Part shown: piece by piece, positions 1 through 5,401 of the stretch
How the letters are laid out: each line of letters opens with the position of its first letter
How positions within the stretch are numbered: the first letter of the stretch is position 1
Source of the DNA: an uncultured Oscillospiraceae bacterium
GTDB lineage: Bacteria; Bacillota; Clostridia; Oscillospirales; Oscillospiraceae
Assembly (NCBI GenBank): GCA_900768135.1
Contig: CAAGBT010000069.1
Coordinates: forward strand, 1-5,715
Length of the DNA stretch: 5,715 bases
Reading direction: 5' to 3'
Program-made: the position numbers and the translations under genes
Notes under the pieces: model-generated
What the model saw: only the letters and a program-made list of their open reading frames with translations
What the model was told of the DNA's origin: nothing
Databases searched by the model: none

Positions 1-500
1 CAGGTGTGGGTGATCACGTAGTCGACCTTCCAGCCCACGCCGTCGAGCTTTGTCCGTGCCTCCTCAAAGTTGCGCTCGTCCGGCAGCTCCTGCGGACACC
101 AGCTGGAATACGGAATGCGGTATTCCTTGTCCACGCTCGTGGCGCCGCCCATGGTAAAGACCGTTGAGCCGTCGAGCTCAAAAACCTCGCCGCGCGTCAG
201 GCGCCGTATGGGCGAGGTGTCCGACAGACGCTGCGTCAACCCACCATGCCACAGCTCCATGGGGCGCTCCGCCCAATGGTCGTAGCGTTCGTGGTTGCCG
301 TCGACGAACAGCACGGTATAGGGGCGCGACTCCAGCCAAGCGATGTCAGCACATTCCTCGGCAGAGAAATCCCACGGAAAGCCAAAGTCGCCCGCGACAA
401 TCAGATAGTCGTCGCTCGTCAGGCTATCCCCAAGCTCCCAGTCGCGCAGCTTTTGCATGTCGAGACCGCCGTGAATATCGCCCGTCACATAGACCGTCAT
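1..500 (-). CDS. calcineurin-like metallophosphoesterase (3' end beyond window)
   Basis: The gene reads leftwards from an ATG at 500-498 and runs off the window edge; 166 codons are visible. The calcineurin-like phosphoesterase signature is clear. GDIHG (residues 7-11) gives the first metal ligands, GDFG (37-40) the bridging aspartate, GNHE (68-71) the catalytic Asn-His pair, and VITHT (162-166) the next metal-binding histidine. The final GHxH-type motif should lie beyond the edge. A GG-A-S-D pattern at 118-124 is also usual in this family. These enzymes bind two metal ions and hydrolyse phosphomonoesters or phosphodiesters, probably in the cytoplasm since no signal peptide is seen. The substrate cannot be told from sequence. 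A purine-rich AGGGAAG lies about 10 bases before the ATG, and no alternative start lies in frame just upstream. The gene follows the small membrane protein gene on the same strand after an 85-bp gap, so co-transcription is possible. Confidence 0.9.
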   Translation of the reverse strand, partial: MTVYVTGDIHGGLDMQKLRDWELGDSLTSDDYLIVAGDFGFPWDFSAEECADIAWLESRPYTVLFVDGNHERYDHWAERPMELWHGGLTQRLSDTSPIRRLTRGEVFELDGSTVFTMGGATSVDKEYRIPYSSWCPQELPDERNFEEARTKLDGVGWKVDYVITHT

Positions 501-564
501 CGGATCACCACTTCCCTGTAAGTCGCTAGCCCACATTCTGCACGATCACTAAGCCAACCGTTCC

Positions 565-586
565 AGCCCTTCCATCCCTCAGGGCT
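565..586. other. hairpin between the two minus-strand genes
   Basis: AGCCCT (565-570) and AGGGCT (581-586) form a perfect 6-bp inverted repeat with a 10-base loop. It overlaps the stop codon of the small membrane protein gene. A second pair, TAAGCC (550-555) with GGCTTA (583-588), could form an alternative stem. No run of T follows on either strand, so this is not a typical intrinsic terminator. It may mark the 3' end of the first message or be chance. Confidence 0.3.
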
Positions 587-825
587 TACCCCTCGTTCTT
601 CCATCCAAACGGGTCGAGCACCCAAAAAATCAGATCGAGCACGCCGCCGGTCATCATGGCGCCGGCAAAGGCCATGCAAACGTGCAGAGAGCTGGTACTT
701 CGGAGCACGTCGAACGGCCCCAGAACAGCCAGCAGCGCGACCGCTGCGCCGGCTACGCACAGCGCAAGGCACGAACCTGCGTCCTTAACGCACTTCTTTG
801 CGAGATGCTTTGCGTTGTCACTCAT
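586..825 (-). CDS. small two-helix membrane protein, hypothetical
   Basis: This is a 79-residue protein of unknown function. I chose the ATG at 825-823 (MSDNAKHLAKK...) because AAGGAG lies 10 bases upstream (841-836); the frame stays open further upstream but without comparable start signals. After a short lysine-containing N-terminus there are two hydrophobic stretches, about residues 19-41 (CLALCVAGAAVALLAVLG) and 49-72 (VCMAFAGAMMTGGVLDLIFW), separated by a short polar turn. A charged tail GWKNEG follows. This predicts a helical hairpin in the cytoplasmic membrane with both ends on the same side. No motif identifies a family. It lies 85 bp upstream of the phosphoesterase gene on the same strand and could share its transcript. 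Three cysteines (residues 12, 19 and 23) are in or near the first helix, and a fourth (position 50) is in the second. Confidence 0.68.
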   Translation of the reverse strand: MSDNAKHLAKKCVKDAGSCLALCVAGAAVALLAVLGPFDVLRSTSSLHVCMAFAGAMMTGGVLDLIFWVLDPFGWKNEG

Positions 826-841
826 CGATATCGAACTCCTT

Positions 842-987
842 AGAGGGTCGTTGTTCAGATGCATGCCGCCGCGGCGGAGCATGGTGGCAGGGTAAGTGTC
901 GCATGTCGTGCGGACATCAATGGAGAAACCACCTGCTCGACCAACCCTTGACGCCGTTTTGCACTGGCACCCCATCCCCCGCCATCG
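842..987. other. gene-free 5' region of the minus-strand pair
   Basis: No convincing gene is seen here. The stretch should hold the promoter of the small membrane protein gene, but I see no clear -35/-10 pair on the minus strand. A perfect 12-base GC palindrome (CCGCCGCGGCGG, 866-877) lies about 40 bases before that gene's start. It could form a hairpin in the leader or serve as a site for a dimeric regulator. There is no further support for either role. Confidence 0.3.
961..973 (+). repeat. 13-bp direct repeat, left copy
   Basis: GCACTGGCACCCC occurs here and again at 1221-1233. The two copies lie outside the 180-bp inverted-repeat element, 14 bp from its left end and 53 bp from its right end. 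The unequal distances argue against a simple target-site duplication. They could be remnants of an older duplication or chance in GC-rich DNA. Confidence 0.4.
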
Positions 988-1167
988 AGGTCTAATACTT
1001 TTCCCGAGAAGTGAACGGCTGTTTTTAGATCCCTGAAACATCCGCATTTTTCGGCGGCAAAATCGCAGGATTTCAGTACCGAAACCGCAGGAAACGGCAC
1101 TCCTAAAGTGTCGATGCTTCGGGGGCCCGTTTTAGCTCGTTCACTTCTCGGGAAAAGTATTAGACCT
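988..1167. repeat. 180-bp element bounded by perfect 30-bp inverted repeats (MITE-like)
   Basis: The arm at 988-1017 (starts AGGTCTAATACTTTTCCC, ends GTGAACG) is the exact reverse complement of 1138-1167 (starts CGTTCACTTCTCGGG, ends TAGACCT). All 30 bases match. Just outside, 984-986 also matches its partner after one mismatch. The 120-bp core carries no credible gene. It contains a related pair AATCGCAGGA (1061-1070) and ACCGCAGGA (1084-1092) 22 bp apart, and a small CACT-cctaa-AGTG hairpin near 1099-1111. Length, lack of coding capacity and terminal inverted repeats fit a miniature inverted-repeat transposable element. No clear target duplication touches the arms. A long-stem regulatory RNA or a repetitive extragenic element are alternatives. 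The inverted repeat itself is certain; its nature is inferred. Confidence 0.75.
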
Positions 1168-1220
1168 TGATTCTTTGCTGCTCCGAGGGCGCGCCGCTTC
1201 CTTCTCTGGAACCCTCACTA

Positions 1221-1233
1221 GCACTGGCACCCC
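1221..1233 (+). repeat. 13-bp direct repeat, right copy
   Basis: This is an exact second copy of GCACTGGCACCCC from 961-973, located 26 bp upstream of the promoter-like TATAAT. See the left copy for interpretation. Confidence 0.4.
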
Positions 1234-1258
1234 TAGCCGCTACGACCGCAAGCGTGCC

Positions 1259-1290
1259 TATAATGAGACATGTTTCCTAATGAGGAAGGA
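1259..1290 (+). promoter_or_regulatory. -10 promoter element and RBS for the gene at 1299
   Basis: A perfect TATAAT lies at 1259-1264, 35 bases before the ATG at 1299. No good -35 hexamer is found at 16-18 bp spacing (the sequence there is near GCCGCT). A TG lies two bases before the hexamer, one base off the usual extended -10 position. The ribosome binding site GAGGAAGGA (1282-1290) is well placed, 8 bases from the ATG. TTCCT (1274-1278) is complementary to AGGAA (1283-1287) across a 4-base loop, so the leader could partly mask this site. Confidence 0.5.
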
Positions 1291-1298
1291 ATCCAGAT

Positions 1299-1577
1299 AT
1301 GGACGAAGCCGAATTTGCCAATTTGGACGATATCAGAGATTTTTTCGACCGCGTCGGCACTATTTGCAAAAACGCGTCTTCAACCGGAGAGTTTTATACC
1401 AATCCAATAGACGTCAAGGGCTTTATTGAACGGTGCAACAATCCTTGCAAAAACATTTCCGAAAACAGTCCTCATAGAGACCAGGCCTATATACTGGGCG
1501 AAACCGTACTTGAGCTAAATAAACTTAATGAAAACAAGCTTAAAGAAATAGAATCTGCCCTTAAAGAAGACAGATAG
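1299..1577 (+). CDS. hypothetical protein, N-terminal part ended by an in-frame TAG
   Basis: This encodes 92 residues from an ATG with a strong ribosome binding site. The protein is acidic and probably cytoplasmic, with no membrane segment or signal peptide (MDEAEFANLDDIRDFFDRV...). Cysteines occur at CKN, CNN and CKN. The C-terminal third (ETVLELNKLNENKLKEIESALKED) is a likely amphipathic helix or coiled coil. I do not recognise the family. The TAG at 1575-1577 looks like a nonsense mutation, because the same frame carries on at once with DEWCEDNSKK and stays open for over 100 codons. CAG to TAG would be the simplest change. Codon use is AT-rich compared with the genes to the left, suggesting foreign origin. 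A genuine short protein is possible, but the following open frame makes this less likely. Confidence 0.6.
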   Translation: MDEAEFANLDDIRDFFDRVGTICKNASSTGEFYTNPIDVKGFIERCNNPCKNISENSPHRDQAYILGETVLELNKLNENKLKEIESALKEDR

Positions 1578-1964
1578 GATGAATGGTGCGAAGACAACAG
1601 CAAAAAGGTATCAGCAGACGATGCTGTTTTCTACCTTGTGCTTAAGTGCCGCACCGACGATCAGCGACATTACCACTTTTACTTTGACAAAGATGCGGTT
1701 GCTGAACTCGACGCCTTTGACCCCTTTACTGAAGACGAGAATGGTAAAAAAGTTTTAGATCAGCAGTGGCACGTACTCATCTCCCTGCTCGCCTACCTCG
1801 ATGTCGCCCACGCCTTAGGCAACGAACAGCACGAATATCATTGCCTTTATCGGTATATTAAAAAATTGGACAAGATAGACTTGAATGCAGCAGAGCTGCA
1901 GTTTTACTGCGGTATCTCTATCAAACCCGAATACTGCGGTATCTTGAGTAATCGTCCTCTTTGA
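1578..1964 (+). pseudogene. continuation of the hypothetical gene after the TAG, 3' end lost at the IS
   Basis: This stretch is in the same frame as the gene starting at 1299 and directly follows its TAG. It reads DEWCEDNSKKVSADDAVFYLVLKC..., then FYFDKDAVAELDAFDPF and QQWHVLISLLAYLDVAHAL. The composition looks like real protein. The only ATG available for separate translation would be internal, and no ribosome binding site stands out. From about 1905 the frame enters repeat-like DNA (the 13-mer TACTGCGGTATCT occurs twice, at 1905 and 1932) and ends at 1962-1964 in what appear to be IS-end sequences. The original C-terminus is therefore probably missing. The gene is doubly broken, by a nonsense codon and a 3' truncation. 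Function is unknown. Ribosomal readthrough of the TAG cannot be excluded but has no sequence support. Confidence 0.6.
1905..1944 (+). repeat. short direct repeat at the left IS boundary
   Basis: TACTGCGGTATCT occurs twice, at 1905-1917 and 1932-1944, 27 bp apart. The pair lies between the last plausible codons of the broken hypothetical gene and the clear IS21 end repeats. It may be a diverged outer pair of transposase-binding repeats, which would move the IS left end to about 1905. It could also be part of the old flanking DNA. Confidence 0.55.
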
Positions 1965-1971
1965 AACCGGC

Positions 1972-2047
1972 GATATTGCGCTTAAGCACCGTCCGCTCAC
2001 ATCCCGAATATTGCCGTTCGGCACCGCCGATATTCCCGTCGGCACCG
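1972..2047 (+). repeat. left-end IS21 transposase-binding repeats, three copies
   Basis: Three related units of about 20 bp lie in the same orientation: 1972-1991 (GATATTGCGCTTAAGCACCG), 2007-2026 (AATATTGCC...GGCACCG) and 2029-2047 (GATATTCCC...GGCACCG). The shared pattern is an ATATT core followed by GCACCG. In IS21 such repeats are bound by the IstA transposase. They lie just upstream of istA and could also let the transposase repress its own promoter; that role is inferred. Confidence 0.7.
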
Positions 2048-2085
2048 CCCCCTGGTACGTTCCGGCTGTCCATGCAGCCGAGACC

Positions 2086-2092
2086 AAGGAGG
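2086..2092 (+). promoter_or_regulatory. strong Shine-Dalgarno of istA
   Basis: AAGGAGG lies 7 bases before the istA ATG at 2100 and fixes that start. Directly upstream, GGCTG (2064-2068) and CAGCC (2075-2079) can form a small 5-bp hairpin with a 6-base loop in the leader. Confidence 0.75.
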
Positions 2093-2099
2093 TTACAGC

Positions 2100-3656
2100 A
2101 TGGCGAGAAGGATAAGGGCCAGGGAGGCCCTCAGGCTCCGTGCGTCCGGTCTGTCGCAGAACGCGATAGCCCGCGCGGCGCACATGTCCAAGCACAGCGT
2201 CAGGGAGGTGCTCGACGCGGCGGAGGACTCGCGCCTGACATGGGACGACGCGGAGGGCATGACGGACTCCGAGGTCTACGGGAGGCTGTTCCCGGATAAG
2301 GCCCCGGCCGGGCCCGTATACCCCGATCCCGACTGGGGCCGCGTGCACCGGGAGCTCGCGAGGACGGGAGTGACGCTCAAGCTCCTGCACTCCGAGTACG
2401 CCGAGGCGGCCGCGGCCGCGGGCGAGCCCGCGATGTCCTACGACCGCTTCTGCAAGCGCTACGGCGAGTTCACTGTCCGGCGCAACGTCGTCAGCCGCGT
2501 GGGGCACAAGGCCGGGCGAAACATGGAGGTCGACTGGTCGGGGCCCACGATGGCGCTCGTGGACCCCGTGACCGGCGAGGTGTCCAAGGTCCACCTGTTC
2601 GTGGCGTGCCTCCCCTTCAGCCGGTACAGCTACGTCGAGCCGACGCTCGACATGAAGCAGGATACCTGGCTGCGCTGCCACGTGCACGCCTTCGAGTTCC
2701 TAGGCGGATCCACGCCCGTGATCGTGCCCGACAACCTCAAGACCGGCGTCAGGTCGCACCCGCGGGAGGGCGAGGTCGCGCTCAACCCCGCCTACGAGGA
2801 GATGGCCGCGCACTACGGCGCCGCCGTCATCCCCGCGCGCGTCCGCAGGCCCCGCGACAAGGCGGGGGCCGAGAACGAGGTGTGGAGCGCGGCCACCTAC
2901 GTGATCGCGGCCCTGCGCGGCGAGGTCTTCACCGACATGGGGGCCCTGAAGGCGGCCGTGTCCGAGAAGGTCCGCGAGCACAACGCCAGGCCGTTCTCCA
3001 AGAGAGAGGGCTCGCGGCTCGAGTGTTTCGAGGAGGTCGAGAGGCCGCTGCTGAGGCCGCTGCCGAGGGTCCCCTACGAGATCTGCGAGTGGATCTACGG
3101 CCGCAAGGTGCAGGCCAACTGCCACGTCTCCTACCGGCGCAACTTCTACTCGGTGAGCCACCTGCTGGTGGGCAGGACCGTCGACCTGCGAGTCACCGAG
3201 TCCAGGCTCGAGGTCTTCCTCGGCGGCGAGCGCGTCGCCACGCACCCGCTCCTGCCCGCATCGGCCCGGAACCGCTACTCCACCAACGCCGGCGACATGC
3301 CCGAGGGGAAATCGTACGGCGACTGGGACGCCGCCAGGATAAGGCGCTGGGCCGACAGGGTCGGCCCCTCGTGCCGCGAGGCCGTCGACCGCGTGTTCGG
3401 CTCCTACGAGTACGAGGAGCAGGCGTTCAACGGCTGCCTCGCGCTGCTGAGGCTCTCCAACAGGTACTCCGCGGAACGGCTCGAGCGGGCCTGCGCGATG
3501 TCGCTCGCCTCGGGCAAGCGCTCGCCGAGGTACCGCGACGTCAAGCCGATACTCGAGACGGGCCAGGACCTCGCCGCCGGCGCGGGCGGCACCGGGGGCA
3601 CTGCCGCGGACGGGGGCGGCTACGTGCGCGGCGCGGACTTCTACGGGGAGGGGTGA
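2100..3656 (+). CDS. istA: IS21-family DDE transposase IstA
   Basis: This 518-residue transposase cuts and joins the ends of its IS during transposition, acting together with IstB. The N-terminus has a helix-turn-helix (about residues 9-40, with GLSQNAIARAAHMSKHSVREVL) for binding the end repeats. The rve/integrase-like catalytic core follows. VDWSG places the first Asp at 145, PDNLK the second at 211, and PRDKAGAENEV the Glu at 258, giving a complete DDE triad with usual IS21 spacing. A beta-rich domain follows (YRRNFYSVSHLLVGRTVDLRV, about 341-361), then a helical C-terminal region with LSNRYSAERLERAC. The last 30 or so residues are rich in Gly and Ala (AAGAGGTGGTAADGGG), likely a flexible tail. 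The length fits the longer IstA proteins. No frameshift or internal stop is seen. istB starts 5 bp after the stop, so the two genes form an operon. Confidence 0.95.
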   Translation: MARRIRAREALRLRASGLSQNAIARAAHMSKHSVREVLDAAEDSRLTWDDAEGMTDSEVYGRLFPDKAPAGPVYPDPDWGRVHRELARTGVTLKLLHSEYAEAAAAAGEPAMSYDRFCKRYGEFTVRRNVVSRVGHKAGRNMEVDWSGPTMALVDPVTGEVSKVHLFVACLPFSRYSYVEPTLDMKQDTWLRCHVHAFEFLGGSTPVIVPDNLKTGVRSHPREGEVALNPAYEEMAAHYGAAVIPARVRRPRDKAGAENEVWSAATYVIAALRGEVFTDMGALKAAVSEKVREHNARPFSKREGSRLECFEEVERPLLRPLPRVPYEICEWIYGRKVQANCHVSYRRNFYSVSHLLVGRTVDLRVTESRLEVFLGGERVATHPLLPASARNRYSTNAGDMPEGKSYGDWDAARIRRWADRVGPSCREAVDRVFGSYEYEEQAFNGCLALLRLSNRYSAERLERACAMSLASGKRSPRYRDVKPILETGQDLAAGAGGTGGTAADGGGYVRGADFYGEG

Positions 3657-3661
3657 TCGGC

Positions 3662-4408
3662 ATGGAGATCGACGTCGAGACGGCCCGCAAGCTGCGGGAG
3701 ATGGGCGCCGACGAGCTGCTCGAGGCCCTCAGGGCCCAAGACGACGTCCTCTGCATGGGGATGACGTGCGCCGAGAGGCTCCAAGCGGCCGTGGACGAGG
3801 CCCACTCGTCCTTCATCAGCCAGAAGGTGAGGAACCTCACCAAGCGGGCGTCGCTCAGGTACCCGGAGGCGGACGTGAGGTCGATAGACTTCTCCGAGGG
3901 GCGCGGGCTCGACAGGGTCACGGTGGCAGAGCTCGCGACCTGCGGCTTCGCCGAGCGCGGCGACAACGTCGTGCTCCTAGGGCCGACCGGGACCGGCAAG
4001 ACCTACCTCTCGTGCGCGCTCGCCAAGGCGGCCTGCGCGAAGAGGATCAGGACCTGCTACATAAGGCAGCCGGACCTCGAGGACCTCTGGCGCGAGAGCC
4101 GCGACCGGCCCGGCGGCGAGCGGAAGCTGCTGCGGAAGTACGGGGCGTTCGGCCTTCTCGTGATCGACGAGTGGCTGCTCGAGAGGCCGGACGAGCTGTT
4201 CAGGGGGATGCTGCTGGAGCTTTTCGAGCTTCGCTACGGGAGGGCGTCGACCGTCCTGTGCACGCAGTTCAGAAAGAAGGACTGGCACCCGAGGCTCGGC
4301 GGCGGCGTGCACGCGGACGCGATCATGGACCGCATCGTCCACAACGCCGTCTGGCTCGAGATGGGCGACATGAACATGCGGCAGGCGATGGCGGGAAAGG
4401 GGCGGTAG
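3662..4408 (+). CDS. istB: IS21-family helper ATPase IstB
   Basis: This 248-residue AAA+ ATPase is related to DnaC. It assembles on DNA using ATP and helps the IstA transposase choose and capture its target. The Walker A motif is GPTGTGKT (107-114) and the Walker B is LLVIDE (165-170), followed by WLLERP as in many IS21 partners. A sensor-1-like stretch STVLCTQF is at 196-203, and DRIVHNAVWLEM at 223-234 holds the conserved C-terminal Arg region. The N-terminal 60 or so residues form the helical IstA/DNA-interacting part. I chose ATG 3662 because GGGAGGGG (3646-3653) lies 8 bases before it. A GTG at 3653-3655 overlapping the istA stop is an alternative but sits inside that ribosome binding site. 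Translation is probably coupled to istA. The protein looks complete and functional. Confidence 0.95.
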   Translation: MEIDVETARKLREMGADELLEALRAQDDVLCMGMTCAERLQAAVDEAHSSFISQKVRNLTKRASLRYPEADVRSIDFSEGRGLDRVTVAELATCGFAERGDNVVLLGPTGTGKTYLSCALAKAACAKRIRTCYIRQPDLEDLWRESRDRPGGERKLLRKYGAFGLLVIDEWLLERPDELFRGMLLELFELRYGRASTVLCTQFRKKDWHPRLGGGVHADAIMDRIVHNAVWLEMGDMNMRQAMAGKGR

Positions 4409-4418
4409 CCTGAGATGG

Positions 4419-4454
4419 GGGCACCGCCGGTGCCCGAGATGACACCGGCGGTGC
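4419..4454. other. tandem GC-rich hairpins just after istB
   Basis: GGGCACCG and CGGTGCCC (4419-4435) form a near-perfect palindrome. CACCG and CGGTG (4443-4453) form a second small one. They begin 10 bases after the istB stop and lie in the right-end repeat region. No T-run follows, so they are weak candidates for termination. They may slow transcription leaving the IS, or simply reflect inner repeats facing each other. Confidence 0.4.
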
Positions 4455-4502
4455 TCATCCGCGATAGTCGCGGTGCTGATTCGCAATATTTAGCGGTGCT
4501 CA
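4428..4502 (-). repeat. right-end IS21 transposase-binding repeats
   Basis: Read on the minus strand, units ending in GCACCG recur at 4502-4494 (outer TGAGCACCG), 4490-4471 (AATATTGCGAATCAGCACCG), 4469-4449 (ACTATCGCGGATGAGCACCG) and about 4446-4428 (GTGTCATCTCGGGCACCG). They match the left-end units in opposite orientation, as expected for IS21 ends. A further weak unit may run on to about 4515 (ATTTGCCCGCATGAGCACCG, 4513-4494), which is why the exact right border is uncertain. Confidence 0.7.
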
Positions 4503-5066
4503 TGCGGGCAAATACTCAGCTTGTCTTCGCAATCATTGCGGAGCCCATATACGATTTCGTTCAAACCGGGCAACTATTCGACCTTCGGCAACAAAATGTT
4601 ATGTGTGAGCTCCTGCTTTCCTTGGTCTTTTTGATTATTCTGGAAAAGATACGAAGCCTTTCAAAATGGAAGAGATGCATCGCAGAAATTGCTCTGATTG
4701 TTTTGACAGCACTGGCAGCTGAATACACTAAACTAGATGGCGGTGTGTATGGCATTCTGCTTGTGGCTGCATTCTATTTATTCCACGACAGCAAGGCCAA
4801 GATGATCTTTGCTGCAGTATGCGCAGTGCTCCTTTCGTCATGCCATATAGTTGGCGGCGGATTTGAGTTTGCTGCAGCTAATGTACTTAATCCTGATGCT
4901 GCTGCCGCGGTTGTTTCGTTGCTGCTTATCAATTTTTATAATGGCAAGCGAGGGCTGAAGCTGAAATACTTCTTCTACATTTTCTATCCGGCGCATCTTG
5001 CTCTGCTTTATGGTGTCTCACTTATTGTTTTGAACTGTCTTTAAAAACTCTCAAACAAGTCTCTGA

Positions 5067-5330
5067 AAGCAGAAACAAATTGACCCTAAGACTGCTTGTG
5101 AATTTCCGGAAGACCTGAGAGATGCGAGGATAGGCAACGAGGGCTGCAGAGAGATGCTTCTCAGTTCTCTGGCGGATCGCACGTATCTGTATGAGGATCA
5201 CTTCCACACACTCATTAATAACAGTGATAAACACGGCAGATCCTCAAAACATGAGGCTGTGGAGGTCGAACGATGCTTCGAAAGCATGAATGGCAGCGAG
5301 AAAATGAGTTCGGAAGCGCCCTCTGGATGA
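5067..5330 (+). pseudogene. unrecognised reading frame without a clear start, possible gene remnant
   Basis: The frame stays open for 87 codons between TGA 5064-5066 and TGA 5328-5330, starting 22 bp after the traX stop. It reads like protein: DPKTACEFPEDLRDARIGNE, then SSLADRTYLYEDHFHTLINN and KHEAVEVERCFESM. The only in-frame ATG near a purine-rich site is at 5154-5156 (after CAGAGAG), which would give 58 residues. I do not recognise a family. A strong terminator begins 18 bp after the stop, which supports a real plus-strand gene end here. Because the open part lacks a good start and follows a truncated gene, a 3' remnant of a larger gene is the best guess. A minus-strand frame over the same stretch (5234-5022) is also open, but it overlaps the traX 3' end and ignores the terminator orientation. 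Confidence 0.35.
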
Positions 5331-5347
5331 TCCAGCATAGAATAGAA

Positions 5348-5376
5348 AGCGATCGGCTCCGGCTGGTCGCTTTTTT
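5348..5376 (+). terminator. rho-independent terminator
   Basis: AGCGATCGGC (5348-5357) pairs with GCTGGTCGCT (5362-5371) over 10 bp with two G-U pairs, closed by a TCCG tetraloop. The stem is followed directly by five more T. Orientation and U-tract give termination on the plus strand. It would end transcripts from the 5067-5330 frame and any read-through from traX or the IS. Confidence 0.85.
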
Positions 5377-5387
5377 GTTGCCGCGAC

Positions 5388-5401
5388 ACGGGTTCGAACC
5401 C
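5388..5401. repeat. 14-bp palindrome resembling a tRNA T-loop
   Basis: CGGGTTCGAACCCG (5388-5401 region, palindrome centre at 5394/5395) contains GGTTCGAACC, the typical T-arm sequence. Around it I cannot fold the 5-bp T stem with a 7-base loop on either strand, and no acceptor, anticodon or CCA end is present. It may be a degenerate tRNA end or attachment-site remnant, or a chance palindrome. Confidence 0.35.

Larger units (their letters stand above)
1962..4502 (+). mobile_element. IS21-family insertion sequence (istA-istB), apparently intact
   Basis: The element carries istA and istB in the standard order, with multiple related repeats at both ends in opposite orientation, as in the IS21 family. 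I place the outer ends by matching TGAAACCGGCGATATTGCG (from 1962) with the reverse complement of the right end, which begins TGAGCACCGCTAAATATTGCG (from 4502). Both then reach AGCACCG. Size would be about 2.5 kb, normal for the family. The limits are uncertain: the left end could lie as far out as about 1905, and the right end as far as about 4515. No convincing 4-8 bp target duplication is seen at any of these limits. The element is much more GC-rich than both flanks, so it was probably acquired from a GC-rich source or belongs to the host's own pool of GC-rich elements. Both genes keep their key motifs, so it may be active. Confidence 0.85.
4415..5044 (+). pseudogene. traX: 5'-truncated TraX-family membrane protein, fused to the IS right end
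   Basis: The frame is open from an ATG at 4415, 6 bp after the istB stop, but its first 30 or so codons are translated IS-end repeats. Native TraX sequence starts around 4503-4515 (TQLVFAIIAEPIYDF). Recognisable TraX signatures follow. EPIYDF is at residues 43-48, the AEYTKLDGGVYGILLVAAFYLF stretch at 102-123, LLLINFYNGKRG at 169-180, and KYFFYIFYPAHLALLYG at 184-200. At least five hydrophobic segments are visible. TraX of the F plasmid acetylates pilin; chromosomal TraX-like proteins of Gram-positive bacteria are polytopic membrane proteins related to acyltransferases, mostly of unknown role. The usual N-terminal helices, including the first conserved membrane segments, are missing, roughly 75-90 residues judging from the family. 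The protein is probably inactive, although IS-driven expression of a chimeric product is possible. AT-rich codon use contrasts with the IS. Confidence 0.8.

Noticed and set aside
164..529. Plus-strand frames over the left end
   Set aside because: They are antisense to the metallophosphoesterase, whose family motifs are unambiguous on the minus strand.
826..1047. N-terminal extension of the small membrane protein to an ATG at 1047
   Set aside because: The extension would overlap the inverted-repeat element and has poor protein character. The AAGGAG before the ATG at 825 decides the start.
961..1233. The 13-bp direct repeats as a target duplication of the 180-bp element
   Set aside because: They lie at unequal distances (14 and 53 bp) from the element's ends, whereas a target duplication should abut both arms.
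1815..2687. Long open frame on the minus strand over the start of istA
   Set aside because: It runs antisense to istA and the IS left end. GC-rich coding DNA commonly leaves the antisense frame open, and its translation is low-complexity (many Arg, Val, His) with no start signal.
2606..3661. Very long plus-strand frame running through istA into istB
   Set aside because: The part before 3662 is an out-of-frame reading of istA with Arg/Ala/Pro-rich nonsense. The real istB begins at 3662 with its own ribosome binding site.
3766..4413. Plus-strand frame inside istB
   Set aside because: The translation is Arg-rich low-complexity sequence lying wholly inside istB, which has all its ATPase motifs in another frame.
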